Source of the DNA: Ciona savignyi
Taxonomy: Eukaryota > Chordata > Ascidiacea > Phlebobranchia > Cionidae
Direction: 5' to 3'
NCBI GenBank assembly: GCA_000149265.1
Contig: CH003434.1
Location: 102,329 to 166,328 of the forward strand
DNA: 64,000 nt
Shown: positions 1-11,183 of the stretch, one piece after another
Layout of the letters: each line of letters opens with the position of its first letter
Numbering within the stretch: position 1 is the stretch's first letter
Translations under genes and position numbers: made by a program
Notes under the pieces: generated by a model
Database searches by the model: none
Told to the model about the DNA's origin: nothing
Seen by the model: the letters and a program-made list of their open reading frames with translations, nothing else

Positions 1-682
1 TAAATCTGCAACGCTTCGGGTGAAAGGCGAGGCACTAAACTAAGCTTTTTGGGGGATAGGATTTACTAATAACTGTTTGTTCTATCAAATAAAGTGCTTA
101 ATGGCAAGACAGATATCCTGACAAACGCGTTTAATACTAGTGTTGTTACTACTGCCCATATCTGCAGTTGTCATATTCGGTGAAGAAATACATCATTATA
201 TTCTACGTTTTCTGTTATAACCTGGGCACCGAATGACCATTGAAATTGGCAGATATAACCGCATGGATATAAAGCTTTTTATTCGATAGAACGCAAACCT
301 GAAGAGCAGCGTACAATCACTGCCAGCCGTTGATATTTAAAGCAGTATAGTAAGATACTGCTATAGAACAATATTTCTGGGCCGTATAACAGACGCACCT
401 TTTACTTTGTACGAGTAATTCGAGAAAAGATCAGGAATTTCTTGCTCCCAACTACCGATTCGCTCGACGTATTTCCTTCTTTGATTGAGACAAGGCAAGT
501 GGATAAATTTAAAAAACAAATAATTTTCTGAAAATCTATAAAAATAAAATAAAAATCAACCTCGTGATAACCACCGTGTTACAAAATAATATTACGCACC
601 GTGTTTAAAATCAAACTTATGTCTTACTTAGATTGTTGATTATGTGCATTGTTAGCCTCCTGTGAAACACCACCATTTGTAA

Positions 683-927
683 TGTTACACTTTTGGGCAG
701 GGTCTCGATAACCTGTAGTCAGCAGTTTCCTCAGTATATATAAAATGCTTGTATTCACGTAAGCAGCATAAAATCACAAGTCAACCAAAACACAATGCAG
801 TGGTCACATATAAAAGCAAATGGGCGGTAAAGTCTAACGGTTTAAGCGGGAAGTATACAGATAAGGCGACAGGTAATTACTAATCAACGTACGCACCGAA
901 ATCACGCATCAAGATAACATTGTAACA
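683..927 (-). repeat. 3' LTR of the gag-only gypsy element
   Basis: 245 bp with TG...CA ends, nearly identical to 2469-2713. It is the 3' LTR because the coding strand is minus. Confidence 0.93.
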
Positions 928-939
928 CTCTCCCCCCTC
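928..939 (-). other. Polypurine tract of the gypsy element
   Basis: The plus strand reads CTCCCCCCTCTT directly after the LTR, that is AAGAGGGGGGAG on the coding strand. This is the expected plus-strand priming site next to the 3' LTR. Confidence 0.8.
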
Positions 940-1229
940 TTAAAATATTGTGTCTCCAGACACAATCCAATTATTCGACGATAAAACAAAAAACAACAAC
1001 AAAAGTGTATTTAAAACAAAAAAAAATTAATTGCAACCGTAAAATATCTAAAACAAAACAACAAAAAGCATAATTTCAAAACTTCATTATAAACAAAACA
1101 AAACCATGTGAGTATTGAATGATACTTCAAATACTGAACGCAGTGTTAAAAACAGTGAAAAAAATACGTGCTAAAAATAAGTGCAGAAGTGAAAAAGAAG
1201 TAATTACACAATACAAACATGAATAGTGC

Positions 1230-2444
1230 TCATCGTCGCTCAACGTCCGGAAAATACGTCGATCTTTGCCTTGCGCGTTGAGGTCGCTCTTTCGTGTTTA
1301 CGGTTTGTGAGGGGGTGTTTTGTGCGTATTGGCATACATATGCTCCTGCTGGCATATTATTCATTAAATGTTTGTCGCTTCCTTCCGCTTCGATTTCTTC
1401 TCTGGTAAAGTCACCATGACTTTTCTTCAGTCGGTTAAAATGAACAGTTTGTATTTTGCCATGTTTGTCCATAATTTCGTAGTTGCCACCTCCCGTGTCT
1501 ACCAGAGGGGATACTGGTGTACCACCCACATTAATACACGCATACCTGTGATGCTCGTTGAATACGTTATTCAATCGGTGGGTTGCATTATTCCTGTCGG
1601 GGCGCATAGGTGGCATGTTGTGGTTATTTCTCTGGTTCAAGTTAACACGACAGTAACGACTAATATGACCAGGTCTTCCGCAGCGGTAACATGATCTTAC
1701 AGTTTCATTTCGCTGGCCAAATCGTTGTTGAGCAAACTGTTCCCCCTGATCAGTTTGATTTCTGGATATTTTTACGTGCCGAAGATCTTTTTGTAACTCT
1801 TTAATCATCATTTTTAGTTGATCAATCTCGTCGCTTTTGATCGCAGGTCGCTCGTCTCGCAACGCAGACACTGTGGGCTGTGGTTGGAAAATGCCCTCGG
1901 AGGAAAGCAGGGCCTTGGCGACATCCAAAAACTTTGGAGTTGCCGGTCCGGGATGTTCACGCAAAATTCTTTCTGCTTGTGGTCGATTTTTAAGACCATT
2001 TAAAAATACATAAAACATTACTTCGTTTTGTGTCGTCATATCTGTTTCGTTTGGATAGGCCATTTTTCCCAGGTTTAAAATCTCTGTTATAAAACGTCGG
2101 TTGGATTCACCGGTGGCTTGTGTGCGTTGAAAGAGTTTCTGCCGAGCATTTCTTGTTCTTTCTGTCGAGCACGTGACAGCGGTTGCTCGCTCTTTTAATT
2201 GGTCGTATGTGCATTTGTACAATGGTGCTTCGGTATCTTCCATTTCAAACTTTGTTTCGTCCGGGAGGCTGGACAAAAAAACATATCGTCTCGCTGCTTC
2301 GGTGACATCAACACTATTACAGAAGCCTTCAAACGACCATAAAAATGAAATAAAATCCTCTCCCAATACGTATTTCGGCGGTGGGTAAACAAAATTCATC
2401 TTCCAGATAAAACACCAATAAAAAATAAAACTTCTCTGCTGCAC
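1230..2444 (-). CDS. Gag protein fused to the integrase C-terminus (404 aa)
   Basis: Residues 1-200 look like a Ty3/gypsy Gag: a helical segment with FLWSFEGFC followed by many charged helices. A CCHC zinc knuckle (C-Y-R-C-G-R-P-G-H-I-S-R-Y-C) lies near residue 257. The protein then reaches PLVDTG, the aspartic protease active-site motif, and jumps straight into NYEIMDKHGK...VHFNRLK, which is the C-terminal tail of a gypsy integrase. Everything between is deleted, and the junction falls on glycine codons so the frame is kept. The ORF has no stops, unlike most elements in this window. It probably supplies packaging Gag but no enzyme; that role is inferred. The Met at 2444 is the first in frame, and a second Met at residue 16 is also possible. 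Confidence 0.85.
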   Translation of the reverse strand: MQQRSFIFYWCFIWKMNFVYPPPKYVLGEDFISFLWSFEGFCNSVDVTEAARRYVFLSSLPDETKFEMEDTEAPLYKCTYDQLKERATAVTCSTERTRNARQKLFQRTQATGESNRRFITEILNLGKMAYPNETDMTTQNEVMFYVFLNGLKNRPQAERILREHPGPATPKFLDVAKALLSSEGIFQPQPTVSALRDERPAIKSDEIDQLKMMIKELQKDLRHVKISRNQTDQGEQFAQQRFGQRNETVRSCYRCGRPGHISRYCRVNLNQRNNHNMPPMRPDRNNATHRLNNVFNEHHRYACINVGGTPVSPLVDTGGGNYEIMDKHGKIQTVHFNRLKKSHGDFTREEIEAEGSDKHLMNNMPAGAYVCQYAQNTPSQTVNTKERPQRARQRSTYFPDVERR

Positions 2445-2449
2445 TACAG

Positions 2450-2468
2450 GTCCTCTGTGGTCTCCAGT
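2450..2468 (-). other. Primer-binding-site candidate of the gypsy element
   Basis: Immediately inside the 5' LTR, the coding strand reads ACTGGAGACCACAGAGGACC. A TGG start next to the LTR is what a tRNA primer site needs. I cannot assign the tRNA. Confidence 0.5.
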
Positions 2469-2713
2469 TGTTACACTTTTGGGCAGGGTCTCGATAACCT
2501 GTAGTCAGCAGTTTCCTCAGTATTTATAAAATGCTTGTATTCACGTAAGCAGCATAAAATCACAAGTCAACCAAAACACAATGCAGTGGTCACATATAAA
2601 AGCAAATGGGCGGTAAAGTCTAACGGTTTAAGCGGGAAGTATACAGATAAGGCGACAGGTAATTACTAATCAACGTACGCACCGAAATCACGCATCAAGA
2701 TAACATTGTAACA
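2469..2713 (-). repeat. 5' LTR of the gag-only gypsy element
   Basis: 245 bp, nearly identical to 683-927 and flanked on the right by the GTAA target duplication. Confidence 0.93.
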
Positions 2714-2959
2714 GTAACACATATAAAATGTAAGTTTATATTTTTATGTGAGCAAGGTTACTGAGCTCTACACCTAGCTATATAACATTGCGGTTTGTTT
2801 TAACCCGATTGTCGCCGTTTTGGTTACGCAAGCATAAACTAATGAGTTCCTCTGTTACCAAAGCAAACTTTTTCTTCATACGCATTTTTAACAAAATTGT
2901 TCAATTTTTTTGGTATTTAAAAACTATATAATAAATAAAACTATAAAATATTTTAAACA

Positions 2960-3700
2960 GACTAACATTCCACCAAATATAATACAAGTTAAAACATCTT
3001 GTTAAGTGCTATGCTGAAACAAAGCTATATTTCATAAAAAAACAGATTTACTGCTCCGTGAAAATTACCTTTAGCCTATTATCAAATATTTTAGGTTAGT
3101 TATATCATGTAATCTAACAAATTCTAAAGTTTAAATACTATTTGACGATCCTTCCTAGAAATGACGGGGCGACATGGCGCATCCGCCACAATCATGATTA
3201 TGTTACAAATTTCAATTTTTAGGTTATTTCCAAAAGTAATTTTTTACTTTCTTTGATTGCTATATATAACATTGGCAAAGGGACTAACATTCCAACTAAT
3301 CCGATCAAAATCTGCACATTTGGTCAAGCGCTATGATTGAAAAATGTAAAATCCATAAAAATTTTCGATTTAGTTTTTAACGACACAGAAGAATCCCTGG
3401 CATTTCACTGATAACTGTTTCTTCCAATCTAGACCATGTATTGTAATATGCATTGACGAAATGTATTCTAACAAACGTTAAAGTTTCATGGCGGTTTAAT
3501 TCCCGGAATGATATTTTAGCATTATTATCTTTCTTTTTCCCGGTTGGGAGAATACAGGAGGCACTATTACACCGAAAAATTAATGACAAATCGTATGCTA
3601 TATGTATAACACTGACCACTGTCCGTGTAATATCAGATCCTCGTATTATTTATCCATCTAATACAAAACAAGTATCCTACCCCACATATTGATGTATTGA
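2960..3700. repeat. Diverged ~335-bp satellite monomers in copy A
   Basis: Two partial monomers can be aligned to the tandem array at 40100-41790. Anchors are AAGTGCTATGCT at 3004, AAGCGCTATGA at 3326, ATGACGGGGCGACATGGC and CACAATCATGATTATG. Spacing of the anchors is 322 bp. The same pair occurs in copy B at 19760-20500. No gene is seen. Confidence 0.65.
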
Positions 3701-5320
3701 ATAAGTGGACAACATTATAATTAAACATGTTGGCAATATTGTTGTATTTGGTTATTTTCCATTTCCCTTGCCATAAACTGAAAAGGTAAACCAAAATGGT
3801 AATAGTTATATATGGTTTAACAATATCTAGTTCTTATCATAGGAAAGGAGTAATACGGTGAAGAGGCGATAAACATTTCCTCAAATTATAGTTACTATCG
3901 TTTTGTGATAAAACAACACCTTGAAATTACATACTTACAATAAAACCATATTATCAAATCATACAGCCACAAAATAATATACAACTTCTGTTCTGATCTA
4001 CATTTCTCAGCATCTGAATATGTATTATGACTTCCTCCTGTTTTAAGGAACTGACTTGCGCTGTTGACAGCTAACCTCCTTACCTTTTGCTGCTAGTTGT
4101 ATCACGTGACAGTCGGTGCTGCGCAGCCCTCTCCCTCTAACACTCCTTTTTGTTCCACGCCTGATTGAATCACTATTGCCATGCTAGGCTACATACTCCA
4201 CGTAACCGGGAAGGCGTATAATTCGCAGATTTTTCCGGCAGGTGAAAGGCAATGTAAACCCCCCCCCCCCCATTAACGTCAATACTCCTAGTCATAGTCG
4301 GATAAATTCAACGATTTAAATGTGTTTTCCATATCCCATCACTTAATTAATATGCACAGACTATGGCATCAATATTATTAAGTTACCATGTACAGTTAAC
4401 AGATAACAATACAAATGCATTTCTTAAATTACGCCATCAGCGTCCATAATAACGCACACGGCGATTGGTTATTGATATTTTTATACCCGGTCAATGGGTA
4501 ACAAACTACCAACTGTGGTAAAATGTACCAACTGTGGTTCGAGATAATCTTTATATAAAAACATATCATAAATATATTGTTTTAGAAACATTATGGTTAA
4601 ACACGTGGTTCACTCGAATTTCGAGTTTATTTTAGGTTTAACTTGGTTAAAAGTAAGAAAAGTTTTGTTAACGTAGTGAGTAGAAAGGTGTTTTTTAATT
4701 AAAAATAATGAGAAATACTCTGGAAATATTGTAGTTACCAAACAAAAATAACTAATGTTGTGCCTTGTAAATTGACCATGACATATTTCTTTTACAAGAA
4801 GGACCTTGATGGTATTTTCCACATAGAGGAATACTTATTTACACAGGTAGAGCTATAATGGACGAGCGATCAAACGACACAATAAAAGAATGAATGTAGT
4901 CGACCAAATCCACCAAACAATTGGCGAGATGGAAATTAGGCCGAAGTATAATAAGGAAAAATCTTGTATTGTATTAAACGATCCTAAAAGTAACTCACGG
5001 TGAATAAAACTGTACAATAGGTGAACGAACGGGACAAAAAACAATGACACATAGGCGTACATTATCACCATCATATAATTAATACAATACATTTGTGGTT
5101 TACACATAACAAGCGCGTATTTATTCTTCAACATTTCCCGCCAACTTAAACTAAATTGTTATGGAACATTACGTAACAAAGAATAACAATTAACGAGAAA
5201 CGGCACTCGATGGCAGTGGAAATTTACTAATTTTGCTTTGTGTGTTCACTTGTCGTAAAATTAAACAACTTTGGCTCAAAGGGTAAGCGTTACTTCCGCG
5301 GGTGAAGCAACTGGTTTCGT
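3701..5320. other. Non-coding remainder of module copy A
   Basis: AT-rich DNA with short ORFs only. It contains a run of C (about 4259-4271) and the transposon-free site TATTAAAC at 4972-4979, which matches the target duplicated by the hAT element in copy B. Nothing here resembles a gene. Confidence 0.6.
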
Positions 5321-5996
5321 GGTAGAAGCTGCATGGCATCGAGCAATTCCTAGGAGAGAGTTGTTCATGCGGAACGACAAAATCTTTTTTCTTGTTTTTT
5401 TTGTGGCCGATACTTCTATTTTAAAACTACAGCGCCGGTTAGCTTATATGTTACCACTATCAGTAGCACGTCAAACTGTCAGGCGAAAGGTGATGGGTTC
5501 GAAACCAAAAGCTGGCTCATCGGTGGTGTGCTTGGGGTATGCACTAAGTTGACATTGCTTGAAACCAGTGGAATAATGGTACAACACTAAAACGAGGGAA
5601 ACTGCACACACTATTTGTGTGAAAACTAACTCTAACCCCAACCCTAATTTTAACCCCAACATTAAACTCAACTCTAACCCCAACCCTAATCTCCACCTGA
5701 ACACTAATCCCAACCAGTCAACCACGGGGTCATTGTACATTGCACCGGTATCGATATAATACCGGTTCTTAATCTGTGAATAACAGTTTACTAACTGCTG
5801 CCTTTATAATTATCATATCGCATATTGTTTTCCTAGATATTCTGGATATTGATCAAGGAGGTGCGGTTTGAAAATCATCTAGGGCGCTAAACAATTTGAA
5901 AAGAGAAAATCGGCCTACAAAAAAAGAAAAAAGATTTTGTCGTTCCGCATGAAACACTCTCTCCGAGGAATTGCTCGATGCCATGCAGCTTCTACC
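5321..5996. mobile_element. Mutator-like MITE with ~115-bp terminal inverted repeats
   Basis: The left end (5321-5436) begins GGTAGAAGCTGCATGGCATC and is the inverted complement of the right end (about 5883-5996), which finishes GCAGCTTCTACC. The repeats stay alignable for about 115 bp. The flanks are CTGGTTTCGT (5311-5320) and CTGGTTCGT (5997-6005), a 9-bp duplication with one extra T. Copy B carries a single CTGGTTCGT at 23561-23569 and no element. Long inverted repeats plus a 9-bp duplication are typical of Mutator-like elements. There is no transposase; the interior is filled by a SINE and a CTAACCC-rich tail. Confidence 0.85.
5434..5600 (+). mobile_element. tRNA-derived SINE (diverged copy)
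   Basis: A box-B-like GGGTTCGAAACC sits at about 5495-5506, preceded by a box-A-like segment. Downstream text (GTGTGCTTGGGGTATGCACT ... GACATTGCTTGAAACCAGTG) aligns with the better-preserved SINE at 34363-34669. It starts exactly where the left inverted repeat of the host MITE ends. A degenerate CCAACCCTAA-type run follows at 5626-5720. Confidence 0.65.
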
Positions 5997-6218
5997 CTGG
6001 TTCGTGGTTTGTATATGGTTGGACAAAAACATGGCGCGATGTAGTGGGAATAGTGTCGACATTGACAACATATTACCCGATAATTTTTCTAGTGGGTAAT
6101 TGTGAACTTGTTAAAGCACATGACATCATTCCAATGAAACCCCGGATTAACTCGATGGACTCTGACCTTTCCCAGCACTGTATAAAGTCACATCAGACCT
6201 CCATGACAAGTAAATAGA

Positions 6219-7227
6219 TTTATGATTACTGTGTATCGTGATATGATTGCTGTGTACACGTGATATGATTACTGTGTAATCATGATATGATTACTGTGTA
6301 CTCGTGATATGATTAGTGTGTACTCATGATATAATTACTGTGTACTCGTGATATGATTGCTGTGTACCCGTGATATGATTAGTGTGTACTCATGATATAA
6401 TTACTGTGTACTCGTGATATGATTGCTGTGTACTCGTTATATGATTGCTGTGTACTCGTGATATGATTACTGTCTACTCGTGATATGATTACTGTGTACT
6501 CGTGATATTATTACTGTGTACTCGTGATATTATTACTGTCTACTCGTGATATTATTACTGTGTGCTCGTGATATTATTACTGTGTACTCGTGATATTGAC
6601 TACTGTGTTCTTGTTATATGATTACTTTGTACTTGTGATATGATTACTGTGTACTCGTGATATGAATACTTTGTACTCGTGATGTGATTACTGTGTACTC
6701 GTTATATGATTACTGTGTACTCGTGATATGATTACTGTCTACTCGTGATATTATTACTGTCTACTCGTGATATGATTACTGTGTACTCGTGATATTATTA
6801 CTGTGTGCTCGTGATATTATTACTGTGTACTCGTGATATTGACTACTGTGTTCTTGTTATATGATTACTTTGTACTTGTGATATGATTACTTTGTACTCA
6901 TGATATGATTGCTGTGTACTCGTGATACGATTACTGTGTACTCATGATATGATTGCTGTGTACTCGTGATATGATTACTGTGTAATCGTGATATGATTAC
7001 TGTGTACTCGTTATATGATTACTGTGTACTCATGATAGGATTACTGTGTCCTCATGTTATGATTACTGTCTACTCGTGATATGATTGCTGTGTACTCGTG
7101 ATATGATTGCTGTGTACTCGTGATATGATTACTGTCTACTCGTGATATGATTATTGTGTACTCGTGATATTATTACTGTGTACTCGTGATATTATTACTG
7201 TGTACTCGTGATATGATTACTGTGTAG
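6219..7227. repeat. 22-bp minisatellite, about 45 copies
   Basis: The unit is close to TGATATGATTACTGTGTACTCG. Variants (ATTATTACTG, TGCTGTG, GTTATATG, GACTACTGTGTTCTTG) recur in blocks. One multi-unit block seen at 6592 reappears at 6835, about 11 units later, so there is a higher-order period near 243 bp. No coding role is apparent. Confidence 0.95.
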
Positions 7228-7574
7228 TCTATATATAATATATTTCAATGTTTAACATCCTGTAATGCTTAAAGTTGTCTATAAGTCATATGTGTTGCCA
7301 TGTTGGTACTGATCTGTAATTGAATAATTTCAATCTGCTCAAACAGGCGCTGCCGATCAACGACACTACATCCGCGTATAGCAAAGATCAACAGATAATC
7401 TCAAAAATAGTTAATGTCTATAACCGGCTGCAATTCCCCATTGCAAATGTACCAAAGCAAGTATTAATTATTTAAATACTTTGTTGACAAACGTGCGGTA
7501 CATAATGTTCTTTTTACTAAGTTCTCACTTATTCGACGTGTAACGTCTACCGTATTCCACTGTCAACCGAATAC
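7228..7574. other. No gene seen
   Basis: Unique-looking AT-rich sequence between the minisatellite and the gypsy remnant. Confidence 0.5.
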
Positions 7575-7999
7575 ATTAATTGTAGACCATGGATTCCAAT
7601 CGCGAACCGTATGTACGAACATTGCTGCCATCAGCCGCGAGGAGTTTTTGCCGGGTTTGTTGGTGCGACGTTCAAGTCCTGTAGAGGAAAGGACGCTAAT
7701 TTCGGCTCCCGTATCAACCAGCAATTTGCGACTTGACATTCTATCCCAAACGTAGAAAAGGCTGCTTTCTGTGCCGACCGCCGCAGCAGCTATGGACGGT
7801 CGGCCTTGCAGTTTCCCTGAAACTCACAAGGAGGGCGACATTGACGCGCGTTGTCTCCGAAACTACGGTAAAATAAGCGTATGGCGTCAGTGTCGATTTC
7901 TCTGGCTGGTTGTGGGCGCAACCTACGGCTTTGTACTTTTAAAATTATGATGTCCACGTCCTCTTGAACTGCCAATATTATTTCACCTAATTCGGTCAT
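7575..7999 (-). pseudogene. CsRn1-type Ty3/gypsy gag-protease fragment
   Basis: On the minus strand, residues 30-65 of an ORF starting at 7999 read LFYRSFGDNARQCRPPCEF, matching the C-H-C-C zinc motif that characterises CsRn1-clade Gag; the first cysteine is replaced. Past a stop near 7792 the homology continues with LFYVWDRMSSRKLLVDTG and AEISVLS, the protease active site. Homology fades near 7575. No LTRs are seen, so this is a truncated relic. Assignment to the clade rests on the zinc motif and on similarity to the protease at 37607-37951. Confidence 0.75.
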
Positions 8000-8009
8000 A
8001 ATTGGATCA

Positions 8010-8320
8010 GTCGTTTAAGCGCTTTGCCCAAAAGAGCTATTTTTTAGAAAAAAATACCTGTTTGGTTTTTCATCTCTCAGGGAAAGTCCCTGGGCAAATT
8101 ACTCAAACTAAAAATGGGCAAATTACTTAAAACTTACACAAAATTTTAGTTTCTGCATATCTAGACCATGTGATCTAACAAATGACAAAGTTTTATTGCA
8201 ATTCCATTACACTTTTAATAGGTGTCGGAGCCACAAGCCATGTATGTCACAATCATGGTTAGAGAACAAAATCTTATTTTTTAAGGTATTTTCTTAGGTA
8301 TTTTTTATTTTATTTTAATT
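8010..8320. repeat. Single ~335-bp satellite monomer
   Basis: It has TTTAAGCGCTTTGCCC at 8014, CAGGGAAAGTCCCTG (the degenerate palindrome) near 8079, CTGCATATCTAGACCATGTG, and CACAATCATGGTTAGAG, in the same order and spacing as monomers at 40100-41790. Confidence 0.75.
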
Positions 8321-8694
8321 CCATGACAGAGACAAACGACTGTTGTTCGCGTGTCATCTGTCTTCTTTCTTTTTTATACAAGCTTTCCAGATTTGTTCGA
8401 TTCGAGAAAGTAACCGCACACCAGAATATAACAAAGGGTTGGGTTATCGAAAAGGACTTTGGTTTCTTGAAGCAAATTGCTGGCGACAGTACTTTGGAAC
8501 AAAAACAATTTAAGAATTTATTATTCTCAAAAACGGCAGGAATTAAATTTGTTGCGTAAAGTTCTGGCCACGTTTATTCAAAGAAATATTTTATTATTAT
8601 ATCCATTCAATAGTTAGGCCGAGGCATTTTCACTGTTACTATTGTGCAACATGATGAATGGTTTAAAGCGCGTCTTCTTCCAATTTATAATGAT
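8321..8694. other. No gene supported
   Basis: A 78-codon ORF at 8323-8559 (plus) has no recognisable motif and no clear splice context. I do not call it a gene. Confidence 0.4.
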
Positions 8695-8697
8695 TTA

Positions 8698-11183
8698 GGC
8701 CGGGTTCACACCAAAACGACAAAAACGTTTTTATCGTGTCGGACCGACGTTTTTCAAATAGAACGCATTGTCTCTTATGCGCCGATTCCCACCAGTCCGA
8801 TTTTGACGCAAACGACACGTTTTCTGTCGTACGACAAAAAAAAACATGTTTTTCAGAAATAGAACATGCGCTATTTTCTTACGACATGTTTTTTGTCGGA
8901 CGAGTTTAATATCGTGAAATATCAGCATATACAATTGTTTTATTGCTAATATGCAGTACATATACTATTACTATATATATAAATGTGTTTTAAAGTAAAT
9001 ACAATAGTTTTAATAATATTAGAGAGTTTAGGTTGAAGTGAATATGGACTAAAGTGCATAGAAATTTGGCCAAGACAGATATATTTAGTTTAAAATCAGA
9101 AACTTAGTATGTTGTGATTAAAAAGCTTAACAAATATTGCATAACACTTGTTCAACATCTCAGGTAAGCCTGTTGTGTAGCCTAAACTGAACAAAACCAG
9201 TACCGGTACTTAAACTCACATAAATTTCCCCGATAGAAGATAGGTACTGGTTAAATATATATTTAGTCTGTAGAATTATGGTGGATCCAAGCAAACTTCA
9301 ACTACTAATTCAAGAATTGAATGTTAAGTTGGCAAAATATAAGCCTAAAATCTCCAGTTCTGCATACCGGTATATGAATTGAGTTGTACAAGAGTTAACT
9401 TGGAATATTATTTGTCAAGTTTTGCAGGAGACTGGTAAGTGTGTAAAGTGTTGCATTTATAAATAGATTATGTTCTATATATGGTTCTACTTTTTGTTTT
9501 ATTGCATTGAATGGTAAAATGAAGTTTTGCATCCAAACAATTATTAGATTACCACAGGCCGTAAGTTCTCTAGCATTGATAATTGCATTACCATAGTGAA
9601 ACAAATATAATCAATCCTATAATCCTGTAGACTTATTTTTTGGTCTTGTGGATTATGTATATTAATGTTGAATAACACCGGTATACATTTGTGTTTACAG
9701 CATGACTGGACCAGTTCCAGTAATTCAAGTTCATCATCTTACAACACTGATACAGATATGGAAATATTTTGCAATAAAACAGTCTGGTAGAATATCAATT
9801 TTACTTCTGCAAATTACTGCCGGTAACTGAAAAGTACATAACAGAGGCTACAGAACAATGAAGTGCCTCAAAATAACAGAGAAAAAAGAAACCAGCAAAT
9901 AATGCACACAAATAACCAAGGCAATGCTTTAGTTTTTAAAATGTCGTAGTAACTTTTAAATGGTTTGTGAGCATCCCGATAAACATTTTGTTTTCAAGCT
10001 ACATTAGTATCACTATTTAACTAATTTATATTTCTGTATCCATTTTGTGCAGTGTAGTAAATTGTTGATGTTAATTGAGTTATTTCCATTTTAATTATCA
10101 TGTTCATTGTTCTGTCTACAACACTTTCCATACTGCTTGTTTATAGAGGTGATATGAACTGTAAGCAAAAACAAATCTCAATGTTTTATTTGTACAGATA
10201 AAACTGTTGCAAATTCCCATGTGAGAATTTCCCACAGTCATTATATTAATTGCACCGGTTGCACAAGAGAACAACACATTGATCGTCACGACAAACGTCA
10301 TATAACGCGGACGCTCTGTTTTATTGCATTCGCGCCCATTATCACTTTCAGTATAAATTGCCGTGTTTTGTATTTACACATCAGTCCACCTGGGACTCAC
10401 CAATAGTTCTTTTCAGAACTGACTACCATTTATTTGCTGTGAGATGGCAAAACTTATGCCCGTTCGTGTTTCCTTACCAGACCGTTGCGCGAGTCATGAA
10501 TAAATGCGACTTTAACTCTTAGCGTATCCCTGATCGAGAGCCCAAATGGTAAGGAACCGACAAAACCAATACATTTACCCTCCAATGTATTTATCCGAGT
10601 TATTGTTTTTTGTTGTTGTCAAAGTGAAAAATAATGGCCCCACTTTAAATTACTATGCCACACATCGTAAGTTGGTTCTGGTATAAAACTTGGCAGAAGA
10701 ACAACCAATATAAGACACCTCTAGTACAGTTTTGGCAGCCATGTAGTGTAAAAATATTAAGGTCAAGAGTGTTTGATGTTAAGGATTTAAGGTTGTAATA
10801 CTGATTATATGGAAGTGTGTTTTTCTCTGTAATTGGCTTTAGTCTATAAGTAATTCAGGAAAAAGTTAGGTGGTCATACTTCAAAAATGTGATTTTTTCA
10901 GGTTCCATTACCATGTTTAGTTTATCTAATATAGGATTTATCCAAGTTAATTGGTGTCCTATGACGATAGTACTCCGAATACCAATTAAAATTATAATGT
11001 CTTTACCTTTATTTTCATATAAAATTCTAGTTATAAGTGTTTATCCATACTCACACAAACCGTCGGACCGAAACACGTTTTATTGGTGTGAATCGACACA
11101 AAACAAAAAACGAAAAACACGCTTACGACAAAAACGTTTTTGTTGGACGTACGACAAAATGTCGTTCTGGTGTGAATCCAGCC
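8698..11183. mobile_element. PIF/Harbinger-like DNA transposon, non-autonomous (2.49 kb)
   Basis: Ends are GGCCGGGTTCACACC (8698) and, inverted, GGCTGGATTCACACC (ending 11183), flanked by TTA on both sides (8695-8697, 11184-11186). Both ends carry clusters of ACGACAAAAACG, TGTCGTACGACA and GTCGGAC-type motifs (8718-8905 and 11059-11170), which look like subterminal transposase-binding arrays. The 3-bp TTA duplication fits Harbinger; superfamily assignment is inferred. The inside is AT-rich and holds only a relic ORF starting ATG at about 9280, with a possible splice donor (CTGGTAAGTG) near 9430. No transposase is recognisable. Confidence 0.75.

Larger units (their letters stand above)
683..2713 (-). 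mobile_element. Internally deleted Ty3/gypsy LTR retrotransposon with intact ends
   Basis: Two 245-bp LTRs in the same orientation (683-927 and 2469-2713) begin TGTTACAC and end TTGTAACA. They are flanked by a 4-bp target duplication GTAA (679-682 and 2714-2717). Reading on the minus strand, a purine tract (complement of 928-939) abuts the 3' LTR and a TGG-starting primer-site candidate follows the 5' LTR. The single long ORF holds gag fused to the end of integrase; protease, reverse transcriptase, RNase H and the integrase core are missing. Copy B (around 19515) lacks the element. The LTRs are almost identical, which suggests a fairly recent insertion, mobilised in trans by inference. Confidence 0.93.
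1..6040. repeat. Large duplicated module, copy A (starts outside the window)
   Basis: This stretch is closely similar, base by base with scattered mismatches and indels, to 18888-23600 (copy B). Position 1 aligns with 18888, position 2717 with 19515, and 4972 with 22413. Copy A differs from B by the gypsy element at 683-2713, by about 55 bp just left of that element, by a Mutator-like MITE at 5321-5996, and by lacking B's insertions at about 21035-21705 and 22421-23225. A third, more diverged copy begins at 11187. No host gene is recognisable in the module. It could be a segmental duplication or a very large non-autonomous element; the left boundary lies outside the window. Confidence 0.8.

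Noticed and set aside
5626-5720. CCAACCCTAA-rich stretch resembling telomere repeats
   Set aside because: Degenerate and inside the MITE, following the SINE. Better explained as a SINE or MITE tail.
6219-7227. Possible CRISPR-like array
   Set aside because: The repeats are contiguous with no unique spacers, in a eukaryotic context. It is a minisatellite.
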